Below are positions 9,133 through 18,853 of a stretch of DNA of 64,000 nt, piece after piece (the stretch's first letter is position 1; the number at the start of each line of letters is the position of its first letter). Source of the DNA: Actinomadura hallensis (lineage in GTDB: Bacteria; Actinomycetota; Actinomycetes; Streptosporangiales; Streptosporangiaceae). Below the pieces are notes generated by a model, which searched no databases, was not told the DNA's origin, and saw nothing but the letters and a program-made list of their open reading frames with translations. A program made the position numbers and the translations under genes. Location of the stretch: assembly GCF_006716765.1 (NCBI RefSeq), contig NZ_VFPO01000001.1:4774001-4838000 (forward strand). The letters are read 5' to 3'.

Positions 9133-9666
9133 ATGACGAAGGAAGCCATCCTGGACGCCGCCGAAGCCGTCCTCTCCGAGCAGGGGACGCAGGCGCTGAC
9201 CCTCAACGCGGTCGCCGACCGCGCGGGGGTCAGCAAGGGAGGGCTTCTCTACCACTTCCCCACCAAGGACGCCCTGGTCAGGGAGATGGTGGCCCGGGTG
9301 ATCAGGGAGTTCGACGACCTGATCGCCTCCTACGTCGCCTCGTACGGGGGCGACGCGCCCGGCGCCTACACCCGCGCCTACGTCGAGGCCACGTTCGAGA
9401 TCCTGACCGGCGAGGCCCGCGCCTACCGGCGGTGGTCGGCCATCACGGCCGCCGCCGCGGACCCGGAGCAGGCCGAGCCGCTCAACGAGGCGATGCGGCG
9501 CTGGCACGGCCGCGACCCCGCCGAGGACCCCGACCCGGGGCTCGCGGCGGTCGTCCGGCTGGCGGCGGAGGGCCTGTGGGAAGTGGTGAGCCATGATCCC
9601 GCGCTGTACGACGCGGACCAGCTCGAGGCCCTGAGGCGGCGGCTCCTGGACCTGCTGGAGAGCTGA
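9133..9666 (+). CDS. TetR/AcrR-family repressor
   Basis: A 177-residue protein with a TetR N-terminal HTH at residues 5-47 (LNAVADRAGVSKGGLLYHFPTKDAL), followed by an alpha-helical ligand domain containing RRWSAITAAAADPE. This is the short TetR form that commonly controls a neighbouring efflux gene. It is preceded directly by a palindrome at 9102-9121 and followed 186 bases later by an MFS transporter on the same strand, its probable target. The inducer is unknown. Confidence 0.92.
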   Translation: MTKEAILDAAEAVLSEQGTQALTLNAVADRAGVSKGGLLYHFPTKDALVREMVARVIREFDDLIASYVASYGGDAPGAYTRAYVEATFEILTGEARAYRRWSAITAAAADPEQAEPLNEAMRRWHGRDPAEDPDPGLAAVVRLAAEGLWEVVSHDPALYDADQLEALRRRLLDLLES

Positions 9667-9738
9667 TCCCGCGGCGTTCCGCCGCCGGACCGAGCCATCC
9701 GTCCGGGTCCGCGCGATCCCCCGCGCGGGTCTGGACCG

Positions 9739-9776
9739 TTCCACGACGTCCGTCACCGAGTTCCACGACGTCCGTC
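9739..9776 (+). repeat. Two 16-base direct repeats between tetR and the MFS gene
   Basis: TTCCACGACGTCCGTC occurs at 9739-9754 and again at 9761-9776, a period of 22 bases or about two helical turns. A third partial copy, ACGTCCGTCGT, follows at 9800-9810. The whole gap of 186 bases holds no gene. The repeats may bind a regulator of the transporter or may be a local duplication. Confidence 0.6.
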
Positions 9777-9852
9777 GCAGAACAGATCCGCCGTAGGACA
9801 CGTCCGTCGTTCCGCCGGGGTGCGCCCCGCCGAGCCGAGAAAGAGGTGAATC

Positions 9853-11133
9853 ATGCTGACCCGCGCCCGTTGGGGGACGTTCCTGACCTTCGCACTGGCA
9901 GGACTGCTGATCGGAGTCTGGGTGGCGCGCATGCCCGCCCTGGCGGCGAAGTTCGGGACGAGCGAGGGCGAGATCGGCATCGTGGTCCTCGTCTGGGGGC
10001 TCGGCGCGATCGTGGCGATGCAGGCCCTGCGCGGGCTGATGGCGTGGGCGGGGAGCCGCGCCGTCCTGCGGGCCGCGCTCCCCCTGACCTCGCTGTCCCT
10101 GGCCGCCGTGGCGCTCGTCCCCGGCTACGGCGGGCTGCTCGCCGCCGTCGTGCTGTTCGGCATGGCGTTCGGCGTCACCGACATCGCGATGAACGCGCAG
10201 GGCAGCGTCGTCGAGCGGGCCTACCGCCGGTCCGTCATGAGCGGCATGCACGCCGGCTGGTGCGTCGGCGCGGTGGGCGGCGGCGTGTTCGGCGTCGCCA
10301 CCGCCGCGGCCGGGCTCGGGTTCACCGCGACGCTCCTGATCGCGGCGCTGCTGTCGCTGCCCGCCGGCGTCGCCCTCGGCCGCACCTACCTGCCCGACCC
10401 GCCCCGCCCGGCCGCCTCCGGCGGCGGGCGCGCCCGGCGCCGCCTGCCGGCCGCGGTGTACCTGATCGGCGTCCTCGGGTTCCTCGCGTTCATGACCGAG
10501 GGCTCGATCGCCGACTGGAGCGGGCTGCTGCTGCACGAGGAGATGGGCGCGAGCGAGGCGGTGGCCGCGGCGGGCTACCCGGTGTTCGAGCTGGCGATGC
10601 TGCTCGGCAGGCTCGTCGGCGACCGCGTCCGGATGCGCGTCGGCACCCGGCGGCTGCTGACCGGCGCCGGGATCGGCACCGCGCTCGGCATGACCGTCGT
10701 CGTGCTGGCCCCCGGGCCGGGCGTCGCGATCGCCGGGTTCTTCGTGACCGGGCTCGTGGTCTGCACGATCGTCCCGACGACGATCTCGCTGGCCGGGACC
10801 GCCGCCCCGGACCGGCCCGCCGCGGCCGTCGCGCAGGTCGGCGCGATGGGCTACGGCGGTCTCCTGCTCGGCCCGGTGGTCGTCGGCTTCCTGGGGGAGC
10901 TCACGTCCCTGCGGGTCGGCGTGGGCGCGGTCGTCCTCCTGGCGCTGGTCATCGCCGCCGGGGCGCACTTCGGCCGGATCGACTCCGCCGCGGACGCCGC
11001 CGCCCCGGTGGACGCGGCCCCGGCGGACGGGGTGGACGCCGCGCCGGCGGACCTCGCCGTGCCGGAGGAGCCCGCCGACGGCCCGGTTCAGGGCGACCCC
11101 GACGACACCCGGCCAGAGCCGATCGTGGTCTGA
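9853..11133 (+). CDS. MFS transporter
   Basis: A 426-residue integral membrane protein with about 12 predicted hydrophobic segments, starting MLTRARWGTFLTFALAGLLIG. The first half carries WVARMPALAAKFG and the second half a similar GSIADWSGLLL region, which fits the sugar/FucP-like MFS group of actinomycetes that have a conserved ADWS-type loop. The C-terminal tail after about residue 375 is acidic and alanine/proline-rich and probably cytoplasmic. A good Shine-Dalgarno (GAGAAAGAGGTG) precedes the ATG. It follows a TetR gene, so it may be an inducible exporter; the substrate cannot be told. Confidence 0.88.
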   Translation: MLTRARWGTFLTFALAGLLIGVWVARMPALAAKFGTSEGEIGIVVLVWGLGAIVAMQALRGLMAWAGSRAVLRAALPLTSLSLAAVALVPGYGGLLAAVVLFGMAFGVTDIAMNAQGSVVERAYRRSVMSGMHAGWCVGAVGGGVFGVATAAAGLGFTATLLIAALLSLPAGVALGRTYLPDPPRPAASGGGRARRRLPAAVYLIGVLGFLAFMTEGSIADWSGLLLHEEMGASEAVAAAGYPVFELAMLLGRLVGDRVRMRVGTRRLLTGAGIGTALGMTVVVLAPGPGVAIAGFFVTGLVVCTIVPTTISLAGTAAPDRPAAAVAQVGAMGYGGLLLGPVVVGFLGELTSLRVGVGAVVLLALVIAAGAHFGRIDSAADAAAPVDAAPADGVDAAPADLAVPEEPADGPVQGDPDDTRPEPIVV

Positions 11134-11174
11134 GCGTCCGCGCGCCCTCGGCGCGCGGGCCGCGCGGACGCGGA

Positions 11175-11202
11175 GGCCCCGGCGACCGCGGTCGCCGGGG
11201 CC
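11175..11202. terminator. Perfect 28-base palindrome between convergent MFS and etfA genes
   Basis: GGCCCCGGCGACCG and CGGTCGCCGGGGCC are exact reverse complements with almost no loop. It lies 40 bases after the MFS stop and 30 before the etfA stop, so it can act as a bidirectional factor-independent terminator; there is no clear T tract, as is common in such GC-rich genomes. Confidence 0.75.
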
Positions 11203-11231
11203 GTCACGTTCCGGAGATCACCTGCCGGAGA

Positions 11232-12182
<951 letters not shown>

Positions 12183-12204
12183 TTCCGTTAATCCCCTTCC
12201 CCGG

Positions 12205-12984
12205 TCAGATGAACTTCTTCGACGCGAGGAACTCGGCGATCTTCACGCCGCCGTCGCCCTCGTCGGTGACGATCTCACCCTTGGCACGCGGCGGCGCCTC
12301 GGCGAAGTCGACCACCTCGGTGGCGGCGTTCGCGAGGCCGACCTGCGAGGCGTCGATGCCGGCGTCGGCCAGGCCGAGCGTCTCGACCGGCTTCTTCTTG
12401 GCCGCCATGATCCCCTTGAAGGAGGGGTAGCGCGGCTCGTTGATCTTCTCCACGACGCTGACGACCGCGGGCAGGCTGGCCTCGACCCGGTCGAAGCCGT
12501 AGTCGGTCTGCCGCTGCGCCTTGATGGACGTCCCCTCGATCTCGACCTTGTTGGCGAGCGAGACCTGCGGGACGCCGAGCCGCTCGGCGAGCATCGCGGC
12601 GAGGACGCCGGTGCGGGCGTCGGTGGACTCCGAGCCGAGGATCACCAGGTCGAACCCGGTGCGGCCCAGGGCCTGCTGGATGGCGTACGAGGTCTGCAGC
12701 GCGTCGGAGCCCGCGAGCCCGTCGTCGACGAGGTGCACGGCCTTGTCCGCGCCCATGGCCAGCGACTTGCGGATGGAGTCGGTCGCCTTCTCGGGGCCCA
12801 TGGTCAGAACGGTCACCTCGCCGCCCTGGGCCTCCTTGATGCGCAGCGCCTCTTCGATCGCGTACTCGTCGAGCTCGTTGATGACGCCGTCCGCCGCGGC
12901 GCGGTCGAGCGTGCTGTCATCGGACTTCAGCTTGCGCGGGCTCTCCGTATCGGGAACCTGCTTCACCAGGACGACGATGTTCAT
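12205..12984 (-). CDS. etfB: Electron transfer flavoprotein subunit beta
   Basis: The partner of EtfA; this subunit binds AMP and supports electron transfer from fatty-acid and amino-acid dehydrogenases. The 259-residue product starts MNIVVLVKQVPDTESP, the standard N-terminus, and contains LGSESTDARTGVL and the DRVEASLPAVVSV segment of the family. The ATG at 12984 was preferred over an in-frame ATG at 13008 for that reason, with GGGAGG 13 bases upstream. A promoter overlapped by a long palindrome lies about 160 bases upstream, so the operon is probably regulated. Confidence 0.96.
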   Translation of the reverse strand: MNIVVLVKQVPDTESPRKLKSDDSTLDRAAADGVINELDEYAIEEALRIKEAQGGEVTVLTMGPEKATDSIRKSLAMGADKAVHLVDDGLAGSDALQTSYAIQQALGRTGFDLVILGSESTDARTGVLAAMLAERLGVPQVSLANKVEIEGTSIKAQRQTDYGFDRVEASLPAVVSVVEKINEPRYPSFKGIMAAKKKPVETLGLADAGIDASQVGLANAATEVVDFAEAPPRAKGEIVTDEGDGGVKIAEFLASKKFI

Positions 12985-13140
12985 GGCCGGTGGCCGACCT
13001 CCCTGCACTCATTTGGCCGCTTGGTGAGCGGCAGAGGGGCGCCGCCCATGGCGGGTCGACGCGGACGTGCTTTTTCGAAGTCACAGCCTGCCAAATACCC
13101 GAACGTGCTTCGGAGCCGGGTCCCTGATATGGCCGTGCAC

Positions 13141-13173
13141 CCAGTATGTTACTAACCAGTAGCATACTGGCAA
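13141..13173 (-). promoter_or_regulatory. Promoter of etfBA overlapped by a long palindrome
   Basis: CCAGTATGTTACT-N4-AGTAGCATACTGG (13141-13170) has 13-base arms with a single mismatch. On the minus strand a -35 TTGCCA (13173-13168) and a -10 TAACAT (13151-13146), 16 bases apart, lie inside it, so a bound dimer pair would block RNA polymerase. The AT-rich core TTACTAACCAGTAG is TetR-like in form. The rest of the 356-base gap upstream of etfB holds no gene that I can see. Confidence 0.65.
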
Positions 13174-13340
13174 ATCCCAGCGTGTGAGACCTTACCCACG
13201 CATCCGCGCCGTTCGCCCTGGGCACGGCGTCCAGAATCGGGCGTGACGTACTTCACGTCTCCGAACCCGTTGACGGCCCCTCCGGCCCCCTCACCGACCC
13301 CGGGGAACCGGCGCGTCGCAGCGCCGTCTCAAGAGCCGTC

Positions 13341-14675
13341 TCAGAATCTGTTCACGGCGGTCTGGAGGCGGTCCATCGTGCCCTCCACCGAGTTCTGCAA
13401 CCCGTACAGCGGTGAGAAGCTCGGCGTCAGCGACAGCGCGGCGACCCCCGCGACGAGGGTCAGACCGCTGAGGACCGCGACGGCCGCGGCGGCTCGGCGG
13501 GGCCGCCGCGCGACCGGCAGGAACGTCCGCACCAGCTGCCGGCGGGGAGTGTCGACGCCCGGCGCCGTCCACAGCACCGCCGCGCCCGCCCCGGCGCCGA
13601 ACGCGGCCGCGGTGAGCGAGTCGACCCGCCCGCCCAGCGCCGAGACCGCGACCAGCCCCAGCGGCACGGCGACCGCGGCCGCCGCCGCGTACGGCACGGT
13701 CACCAGCGTCCGCCCGAGCGCCGCCGGGAACCGCCGCGCCGGGCCGCCGTCCGCGCCCGCCGCGCGCAGCAGCGTCACCGCGCCCAGCGTCAGCAGGAGA
13801 CCCGCGACCGGCGCGATCACCGCCGCGGCGACCGCGATCAACATCACCAGGGCCGCGAGCAGCCGCGCCCAGCCGCGCGCCACGCCCGGCCCGCGCCTCC
13901 CGGCCCTCGCAGGCCGCTCCGGCCCTTCCCGATCCGGTTCCGGATCCGCCCCTTCCGGAGCGGCGGGCGCGGGCGCGGGGCTCCGGACCGGCGGCGCGGC
14001 GGGCGCCTCACCGGCGGGACGGCCGGGCCGGGCGGCCGGCAGCTCCAGCCGGGACACCGCCTCCACCAGCTCGGCCGCCGTGGGGCGCGCGCCGGGATCC
14101 GGGGCGGCGGCCGCGGCGACGAGCGGACGCAGGTCGGCGGGCAGCGCGTCCGGCGCCCGGCCGGGCAGCGGCGCGCCGGTGGCCGCGAACGTCACGGCGG
14201 CGGCCCATGCGCGGACGTCCCCGGCGACGCCGGCGCCCGCGGTCAGCCCGAAGTCGACGACGACGGGCGCCCCGTCCACCATCAGGATCGAGTCCGGCCC
14301 CAGGTCGCCGTGCACGAGTCCGGCCCCGTGAACGGCGTCGAGGGCCTTGGCCAGCCCGAAGGCGAGGCGGCGCAGGTCGCCGCCGGCCAACCGCCCCTGC
14401 TCGGCGACGACCTCCGCCAGGGGCCTCCCCGGGACGAACCGGGACACGACGTAGGGACGGGGCGGGGCGGGCTCGCCGTCCAGGACGTCCACCGCGTAGG
14501 GGCTGAGCACCCCGCGCATCCGGTCGATGTCGGGCGCCGCGTCCGGCGGGAGCAGCCGGATCGCCACGTCGCGGCCGTCGGGCCCGGCGGCGCGGTGCAC
14601 GGCGCCGCCGTCGCCTCCCAGCCGCGACAGCAGCCGGTACGGGCCGAGGTGCTCCATCAGGTGAGGCTCCATCAC
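13341..14675 (-). CDS. Membrane protein with degenerate Ser/Thr kinase domain (pseudokinase)
   Basis: A 444-residue protein with a Hanks-type kinase fold at about residues 8-215, a proline/alanine-rich linker, and a C-terminal block of about five hydrophobic segments from residue 265. Key residues have changed: the ATP-lysine motif reads VAIRLLP, so arginine replaces lysine; the catalytic loop reads HGDLGPDS, losing the arginine, lysine and asparagine of HRDLKPxN; the glycine loop is shortened. DFG is kept. It is therefore probably a pseudokinase. It follows a true membrane kinase after 10 bases and shares its C-terminal layout, including an APRRQL/TPRRQL segment. The start could also be an ATG at 14672 or 14657. 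Confidence 0.85.
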   Translation of the reverse strand: MMEPHLMEHLGPYRLLSRLGGDGGAVHRAAGPDGRDVAIRLLPPDAAPDIDRMRGVLSPYAVDVLDGEPAPPRPYVVSRFVPGRPLAEVVAEQGRLAGGDLRRLAFGLAKALDAVHGAGLVHGDLGPDSILMVDGAPVVVDFGLTAGAGVAGDVRAWAAAVTFAATGAPLPGRAPDALPADLRPLVAAAAAPDPGARPTAAELVEAVSRLELPAARPGRPAGEAPAAPPVRSPAPAPAAPEGADPEPDREGPERPARAGRRGPGVARGWARLLAALVMLIAVAAAVIAPVAGLLLTLGAVTLLRAAGADGGPARRFPAALGRTLVTVPYAAAAAVAVPLGLVAVSALGGRVDSLTAAAFGAGAGAAVLWTAPGVDTPRRQLVRTFLPVARRPRRAAAAVAVLSGLTLVAGVAALSLTPSFSPLYGLQNSVEGTMDRLQTAVNRF

Positions 14676-14685
14676 GGGCTCGTCG

Positions 14686-16587
14686 TCACAGGCCCGGAAT
14701 CCGGGAGACGAGGTCGCGGACGTCGGTGCGCAGGCTCTCCAGATCCTGGCTCATGCCGTCCAGCGGGGTGGTGTCGGGCGGCTTCTCCTGCGACAGCACG
14801 ACGAGGACCGCGGCGAAGACCCCGAGGATGATGGCGCCGGCCAGGGCGGCCTCGGTGCGCGGCAGGAGCGCGCCCCAGATCCGGGCCAGCTGCCGCCGCG
14901 GCGCGCCGCTGCCCGGCGCGAGGCAGAGCAGCGCGATCACCGCCATGGCGGAGTAGGCGATGGCCTTGGAGGCGCTCATGCCGGAGTCGGCGAACACCAG
15001 GACCCCGAGCAGGATCAGGCCCGCCGTGAGGCTGAGCGACGTCCACAGCAGCGTGGACATCAGCGCCCCCGGCAGGTGCAGCGGCGTCCGGAACGCGGCC
15101 GCGAACGCGTCGCCCGAGCGCGGGCCGCGCCGCGTCTGGCGCCCCTCCATGCCCTGCGCGGCCTTGTCGGCCATCCGCAGGACGAGCACGCCGCCGACGG
15201 TGACCAGCACCGCGATCAACGGCACGATGTTGGCGAACCCGAGCAGCGCCACCAGGACGATGAAGCTGAGGACCCGGTACCAGCCGTAGGGCTTGCGGCG
15301 GTCCCCCTCGGCGCGGCGCTGCGCGTCCCCGGCCCGCTGGTCGTAGGGGCCCGTCTGCCCCGGCTGGACCGCCCCGGGCGGCGGCTGACCCGGCGCCTGG
15401 CCCGGTGCCTGACCCGGCGGCAGGCCGTACTGCGGCGGGTACCCGCCCTGGGCGTAGGGGTCCGGCGGCGGTGCGTACGCGCCGCCGCGGAACTGCTCCC
15501 CCGCCTTGTAGGGGGCGGGGCCGGGCGGCGGGACGGGCGGGGGCGCCGCGGGCGGCAGCTGCCCCACGAAGTCGCTGGGCTGCGCCGGCACCGGGGCGGG
15601 CGTCGGCGCGGCGGCCGGGATCGCGGTCGAGCCCGGCGTGGTGGGACGGGCCGGGACGTCCTGCGGCGGCGGCCCGGCCGCGGGCATCGAGAACTGCCGC
15701 GAGTGGTCGGGCGCGGGCTCCTCCTGCGGCGGGGACGCCGACGGGTAGTGCTGGTCGACCCGCGTCTGGTCGGTGATCGTGGCCTCGATGTGGATGCGGC
15801 GGGTGAGCTGCACCAGGCCGACCGCCGTGGGGCGCTCGGCCGGGTTGCGCGCCATCGCCGACCGCAGCACGGGCAGCAGCGCGTCGGGCACGCCGTCGAG
15901 GTCCGGGGTGCCCTGCATGATCTTGTAGAAGATCGACTCGAACGTCCCGGAGCCGAACGGGGGGCGGCCGGTCGCGGCGTAGGCGACCGTGCCCGCCCAG
16001 GCGTGCACGTCCGACGGCGGGCCCGCGTCCTCCCCCTCGATGATCTCCGGGGCCAGGTAGCCGGGGGTGCCGATCACCATCCCGGTCGCGGTGAGCCGGG
16101 TCGCGTCCGCGGCCTGCGCGATGCCGAAGTCGATCACGATCGGCTCGCTCTCGACCAGCATGACGTTGCCGGGCTTGAGGTCGCGGTGCACGATCCCCGC
16201 GCCGTGGATCGCCGACAGCGCCGAGGCCAGCCCGACGGCGAGCCGCTGCAGCGCCGGCCCGTAGATCGGGCCCTCGTCCTCGACGACCTCCTCCAGCGTC
16301 CGGCCGGGGACGTACTGGGTCACGATGTAGGGCTGCTCGGCGGTCACGTCGGCGTCGAGGATCTCGGCGACGTGCGGGCTGTGCACACGCCGCATCGAGT
16401 CGACCTCGCGGGCCAGCCGGCGACGCGCCGTGGCGTCCCCCGCGACCGCGGGCCGCAGCACCTTGATGGCCACGTTGCGCCCCTCGGAGTCGGCGCCGAG
16501 GTAGACGACGCCCATGCCCCCTTCGCCGAGGGTCTCAAGGACGCGGTAGTGGCCGATTCGGTCCCCGGACGTGACAGCTCCCTTCAT
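14686..16587 (-). CDS. Membrane Ser/Thr protein kinase
   Basis: A 633-residue Hanks-type kinase. The N-terminal kinase domain (about 12-275) is complete: GEGGMGVVYLG glycine loop, VAIKVLRP lysine, HRDLKPGN catalytic loop, DFG and GTPGYLAPE activation segment. A long proline/glutamine-rich linker of about 130 residues follows, then about five hydrophobic segments from residue 430 (SFIVLVALLGFANIVPLIA onward) and a short acidic tail. There are no PASTA repeats, so it is not PknB. It is followed by its pseudokinase paralogue, and together they may form a kinase/pseudokinase complex in the membrane; that is inference. Confidence 0.93.
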   Translation of the reverse strand: MKGAVTSGDRIGHYRVLETLGEGGMGVVYLGADSEGRNVAIKVLRPAVAGDATARRRLAREVDSMRRVHSPHVAEILDADVTAEQPYIVTQYVPGRTLEEVVEDEGPIYGPALQRLAVGLASALSAIHGAGIVHRDLKPGNVMLVESEPIVIDFGIAQAADATRLTATGMVIGTPGYLAPEIIEGEDAGPPSDVHAWAGTVAYAATGRPPFGSGTFESIFYKIMQGTPDLDGVPDALLPVLRSAMARNPAERPTAVGLVQLTRRIHIEATITDQTRVDQHYPSASPPQEEPAPDHSRQFSMPAAGPPPQDVPARPTTPGSTAIPAAAPTPAPVPAQPSDFVGQLPPAAPPPVPPPGPAPYKAGEQFRGGAYAPPPDPYAQGGYPPQYGLPPGQAPGQAPGQPPPGAVQPGQTGPYDQRAGDAQRRAEGDRRKPYGWYRVLSFIVLVALLGFANIVPLIAVLVTVGGVLVLRMADKAAQGMEGRQTRRGPRSGDAFAAAFRTPLHLPGALMSTLLWTSLSLTAGLILLGVLVFADSGMSASKAIAYSAMAVIALLCLAPGSGAPRRQLARIWGALLPRTEAALAGAIILGVFAAVLVVLSQEKPPDTTPLDGMSQDLESLRTDVRDLVSRIPGL

Positions 16588-16638
16588 CGTTTCCGAAACC
16601 CTACCCCCGCGGATCCGGAGGGGACGATCGAACCGGCG

Positions 16639-17538
16639 TCACGCGGCCGCCGCCGCGTCACGCCCGGCCGCCGCCCGGTCGCCGTCCGCGAGCGCGCCCG
16701 CGAACCAGCGTGCGGGCGGGCGGCGGGACGGGTCGCGGCGGAAGGCGAGCCGCAGCAGCCCCGCCAGCGGCTCAGGGACGCCGTCGAGGTCGGCCCGGCC
16801 GCGCAGGATGCGGAAGCACACCCCGTGCAGCGAGCCGCGCCCGAACGGCGGCCGCCCCGTCGCGGCGTAGGCGACCGTCGCGGCCCATGAGAACACGTCC
16901 GACGCGGTGGTCGCGCGTTCCCCTTCGATCAGCTCGGGCGCCAGGTAGGCGGGGGTCCCCACGACCATGCCGCGCCTGGTGATCTGCACGGCGCCGGCCT
17001 CGTGCGCGATGCCGAAGTCGATCAGCGTCGGACGGTCCCCCATGACGATCACGTTCCCGGGCGACACGTCCCGGTGCAGGACGCCCGCGTCGTGAACGTC
17101 GCCCAGGGCGAGCGCCAGCCGCCGCGCGAAGCGGGCGAGCCGGTCGGGGCGCAGCGGCCCGTACGCGGGGACCAGGTCGTACAGCGGGCAGCCCGGCACG
17201 TACTGCATCACGACGTGCGGGACGACGTCGGGCGCGGTGACCAGGGGCCGGGCCTCCCCGGCGGCCGCGTCAGTGGCGGGCGCCGGCCCCGCTCCGGCGC
17301 CGACCGTCCCGTCCAGGAGCCGCGCGACGTACTCGCTGCGCACGCGGGCCTGCGCCGACATCTCGCGGGCCAGCCGGGAGATCGCCTCCGGTTCCCCCGC
17401 CAGTTCGGGCCGCAGCGCCTTCACCGCGACCTCGCGGCCGCGGGGGTCCAGGGCCAGGTGCACCACCGCGGTGCTCCCCCGCCCGATCTCGGCCAGCAGG
17501 CGGTAGCCGCCCAGTCTCCTTCGCGTCCCCGTCCCCAT
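16639..17538 (-). CDS. Soluble Ser/Thr protein kinase
   Basis: A 299-residue protein consisting almost only of a kinase domain, with no membrane segment. Catalytic motifs are present: GRGSTAVVHLA, VAVKALRP, HRDVSPGN and DFG, then GTPAYLAPE. An alanine/proline-rich insert of about 30 residues sits between the N-lobe and the hinge. The ATG is chosen by position before GGYRLLAEIG; the Shine-Dalgarno is weak and an upstream GTG near 17569 is possible. It lies 51 bases from the membrane kinase gene and downstream of the desaturase gene, so the three kinase genes may form one transcription unit. Confidence 0.9.
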   Translation of the reverse strand: MGTGTRRRLGGYRLLAEIGRGSTAVVHLALDPRGREVAVKALRPELAGEPEAISRLAREMSAQARVRSEYVARLLDGTVGAGAGPAPATDAAAGEARPLVTAPDVVPHVVMQYVPGCPLYDLVPAYGPLRPDRLARFARRLALALGDVHDAGVLHRDVSPGNVIVMGDRPTLIDFGIAHEAGAVQITRRGMVVGTPAYLAPELIEGERATTASDVFSWAATVAYAATGRPPFGRGSLHGVCFRILRGRADLDGVPEPLAGLLRLAFRRDPSRRPPARWFAGALADGDRAAAGRDAAAAA

Positions 17539-17681
17539 GTCCGTTTGGACGCGGAGGACGCCAGTCACGTTCCGGACAAACTGGACTGAACAGCGTTCGG
17601 TCTGATCTTCCGGACACCGGGCGGCCCTCCGGGGCGCGCGGGCCGGACCCGTCCGGGCCCGGCTCCACCGGCCCGTCTCCG

Positions 17682-18632
17682 TCAGCCCTTCTTGGCGGCC
17701 TGGCGGGCGCGGCGCTCCTCGCGGCGGGTCTCGAACTTGGTGGCGGCGGCGTCGAGCTGCTCCAGGAACTCGCCGAGCTCCTCGCGGGCCTTCTCCCCGT
17801 CGCCCGACAGGTCGGTGCGGTCGAAGACGCCCCACTTGCGCAGCACCGGGATGAGCACGTCGTCGTGGTGCAGCCGCAGGTCGTAGATGCCGGCGTTGGC
17901 GATGACGACCGACTTGCGCAGGAACCCGTCGATGCTGTGGCCCGGCATCTGGAACGTCGTGACCACGTCGGTGATCGCCCGCATCGTCGCGTTCGGGGCG
18001 GCCTCCAGCGCGGCGGCCATGAGGTTCCGGTAGAAGATCATGTGGAGGTTCTCGTCGGCGGCGATGCGGGCCATCATCTGCTCGCAGACGGGGTCGCCCG
18101 ACGCGCTCCCGGTGTTGCGGTGCGACACGCGGGTCGCGAGCTCCTGGAAGGACACGTACGCCGTCCCGTGCAGGAACGAGTCGCCGTGGTCGGCCTCGTA
18201 GCCCGCCTGCATGTGGCGCATGCGGGCGCGCTCCAGCGCGACCGGGTCGACGGCGCGGGTGACGGTGAGGTAGTCGCGCAGGACGGTGGCGTGCCGGTCC
18301 TCCTCGGCGGTCCAGCGGTTCACCCAGGTGCCCCAGGCGCCGTCGCGGCCGTACACCGTGGCGATGGCGCGGTGGTAGCCGGGCAGGTTGTCCTCGGTGA
18401 GCAGGTTCACGATCAGCGACTCGCGCGCCTCGTGACTCAGCCTCGACTGCTCGATCGACCAGGGCTCGCCGTCGAGCGGGCCGTCGTAGTCGCGGCCCTC
18501 GCTCCAGGGCACGTACTGGTGCGGGAACCACTCCTTGGCCATCGACAGGTGCCGGTTCAGCTCCTTCTCCACGACCGGTTCGAGGTCGTGGAGGAGGTCG
18601 GTCTGGAGCTTGTCTTCGGGGGTCACGGACAT
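17682..18632 (-). CDS. Acyl-[acyl-carrier-protein] desaturase (soluble di-iron type)
   Basis: It introduces a double bond into saturated acyl-ACP or acyl-CoA chains using O2 and a ferredoxin. The 316-residue product has the two di-iron motifs of the family, EEDRH and ENLH, with the first-helix glutamate in HEARESL, and resembles mycobacterial DesA-type proteins. The ATG (MSVTPEDKL) follows AAGGA by 4-6 bases and was preferred to an ATG at 18704. The upstream region holds a perfect palindrome at the expected promoter, so expression is probably controlled by a TetR-type lipid sensor. Confidence 0.92.
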   Translation of the reverse strand: MSVTPEDKLQTDLLHDLEPVVEKELNRHLSMAKEWFPHQYVPWSEGRDYDGPLDGEPWSIEQSRLSHEARESLIVNLLTEDNLPGYHRAIATVYGRDGAWGTWVNRWTAEEDRHATVLRDYLTVTRAVDPVALERARMRHMQAGYEADHGDSFLHGTAYVSFQELATRVSHRNTGSASGDPVCEQMMARIAADENLHMIFYRNLMAAALEAAPNATMRAITDVVTTFQMPGHSIDGFLRKSVVIANAGIYDLRLHHDDVLIPVLRKWGVFDRTDLSGDGEKAREELGEFLEQLDAAATKFETRREERRARQAAKKG

Positions 18633-18716
18633 GCGGTTCCTTCGCTGGACGATCGTTATTCCCGGACGGTGCCGCCGCGCACGCGGCACGGAGAGGGCGG
18701 CCACCGGGCCGTTCCC

Positions 18717-18736
18717 AACCTACGAAAGCGTAGGTT
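18717..18736 (-). promoter_or_regulatory. Operator palindrome upstream of the desaturase gene
   Basis: AACCTACG-AAAG-CGTAGGTT has perfect 8-base arms. On the minus strand a possible -35 TTGACG (18769-18764) and -10 GACCAT (18745-18740) lie just upstream, so the palindrome falls at the predicted transcription start. The gene encoding the binding protein is not obvious in this window. Confidence 0.65.
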
Positions 18737-18853
18737 TCGATGGTCGCGAGTCGGCGCGAGGCGCGTCAAGTCAGCGCGACGACAATCCGCGCGCGGCGAG
18801 TTTTGTAGGTCCGGGCACGAGGGCGTGACCCCCGTCACGTGCCGCGGAGCCGG

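Noticed and set aside
8938..10968. 676-codon minus-strand frame opposite the TetR and MFS genes
   Set aside because: His/Arg/Gly/Asp-rich shadow without motifs.
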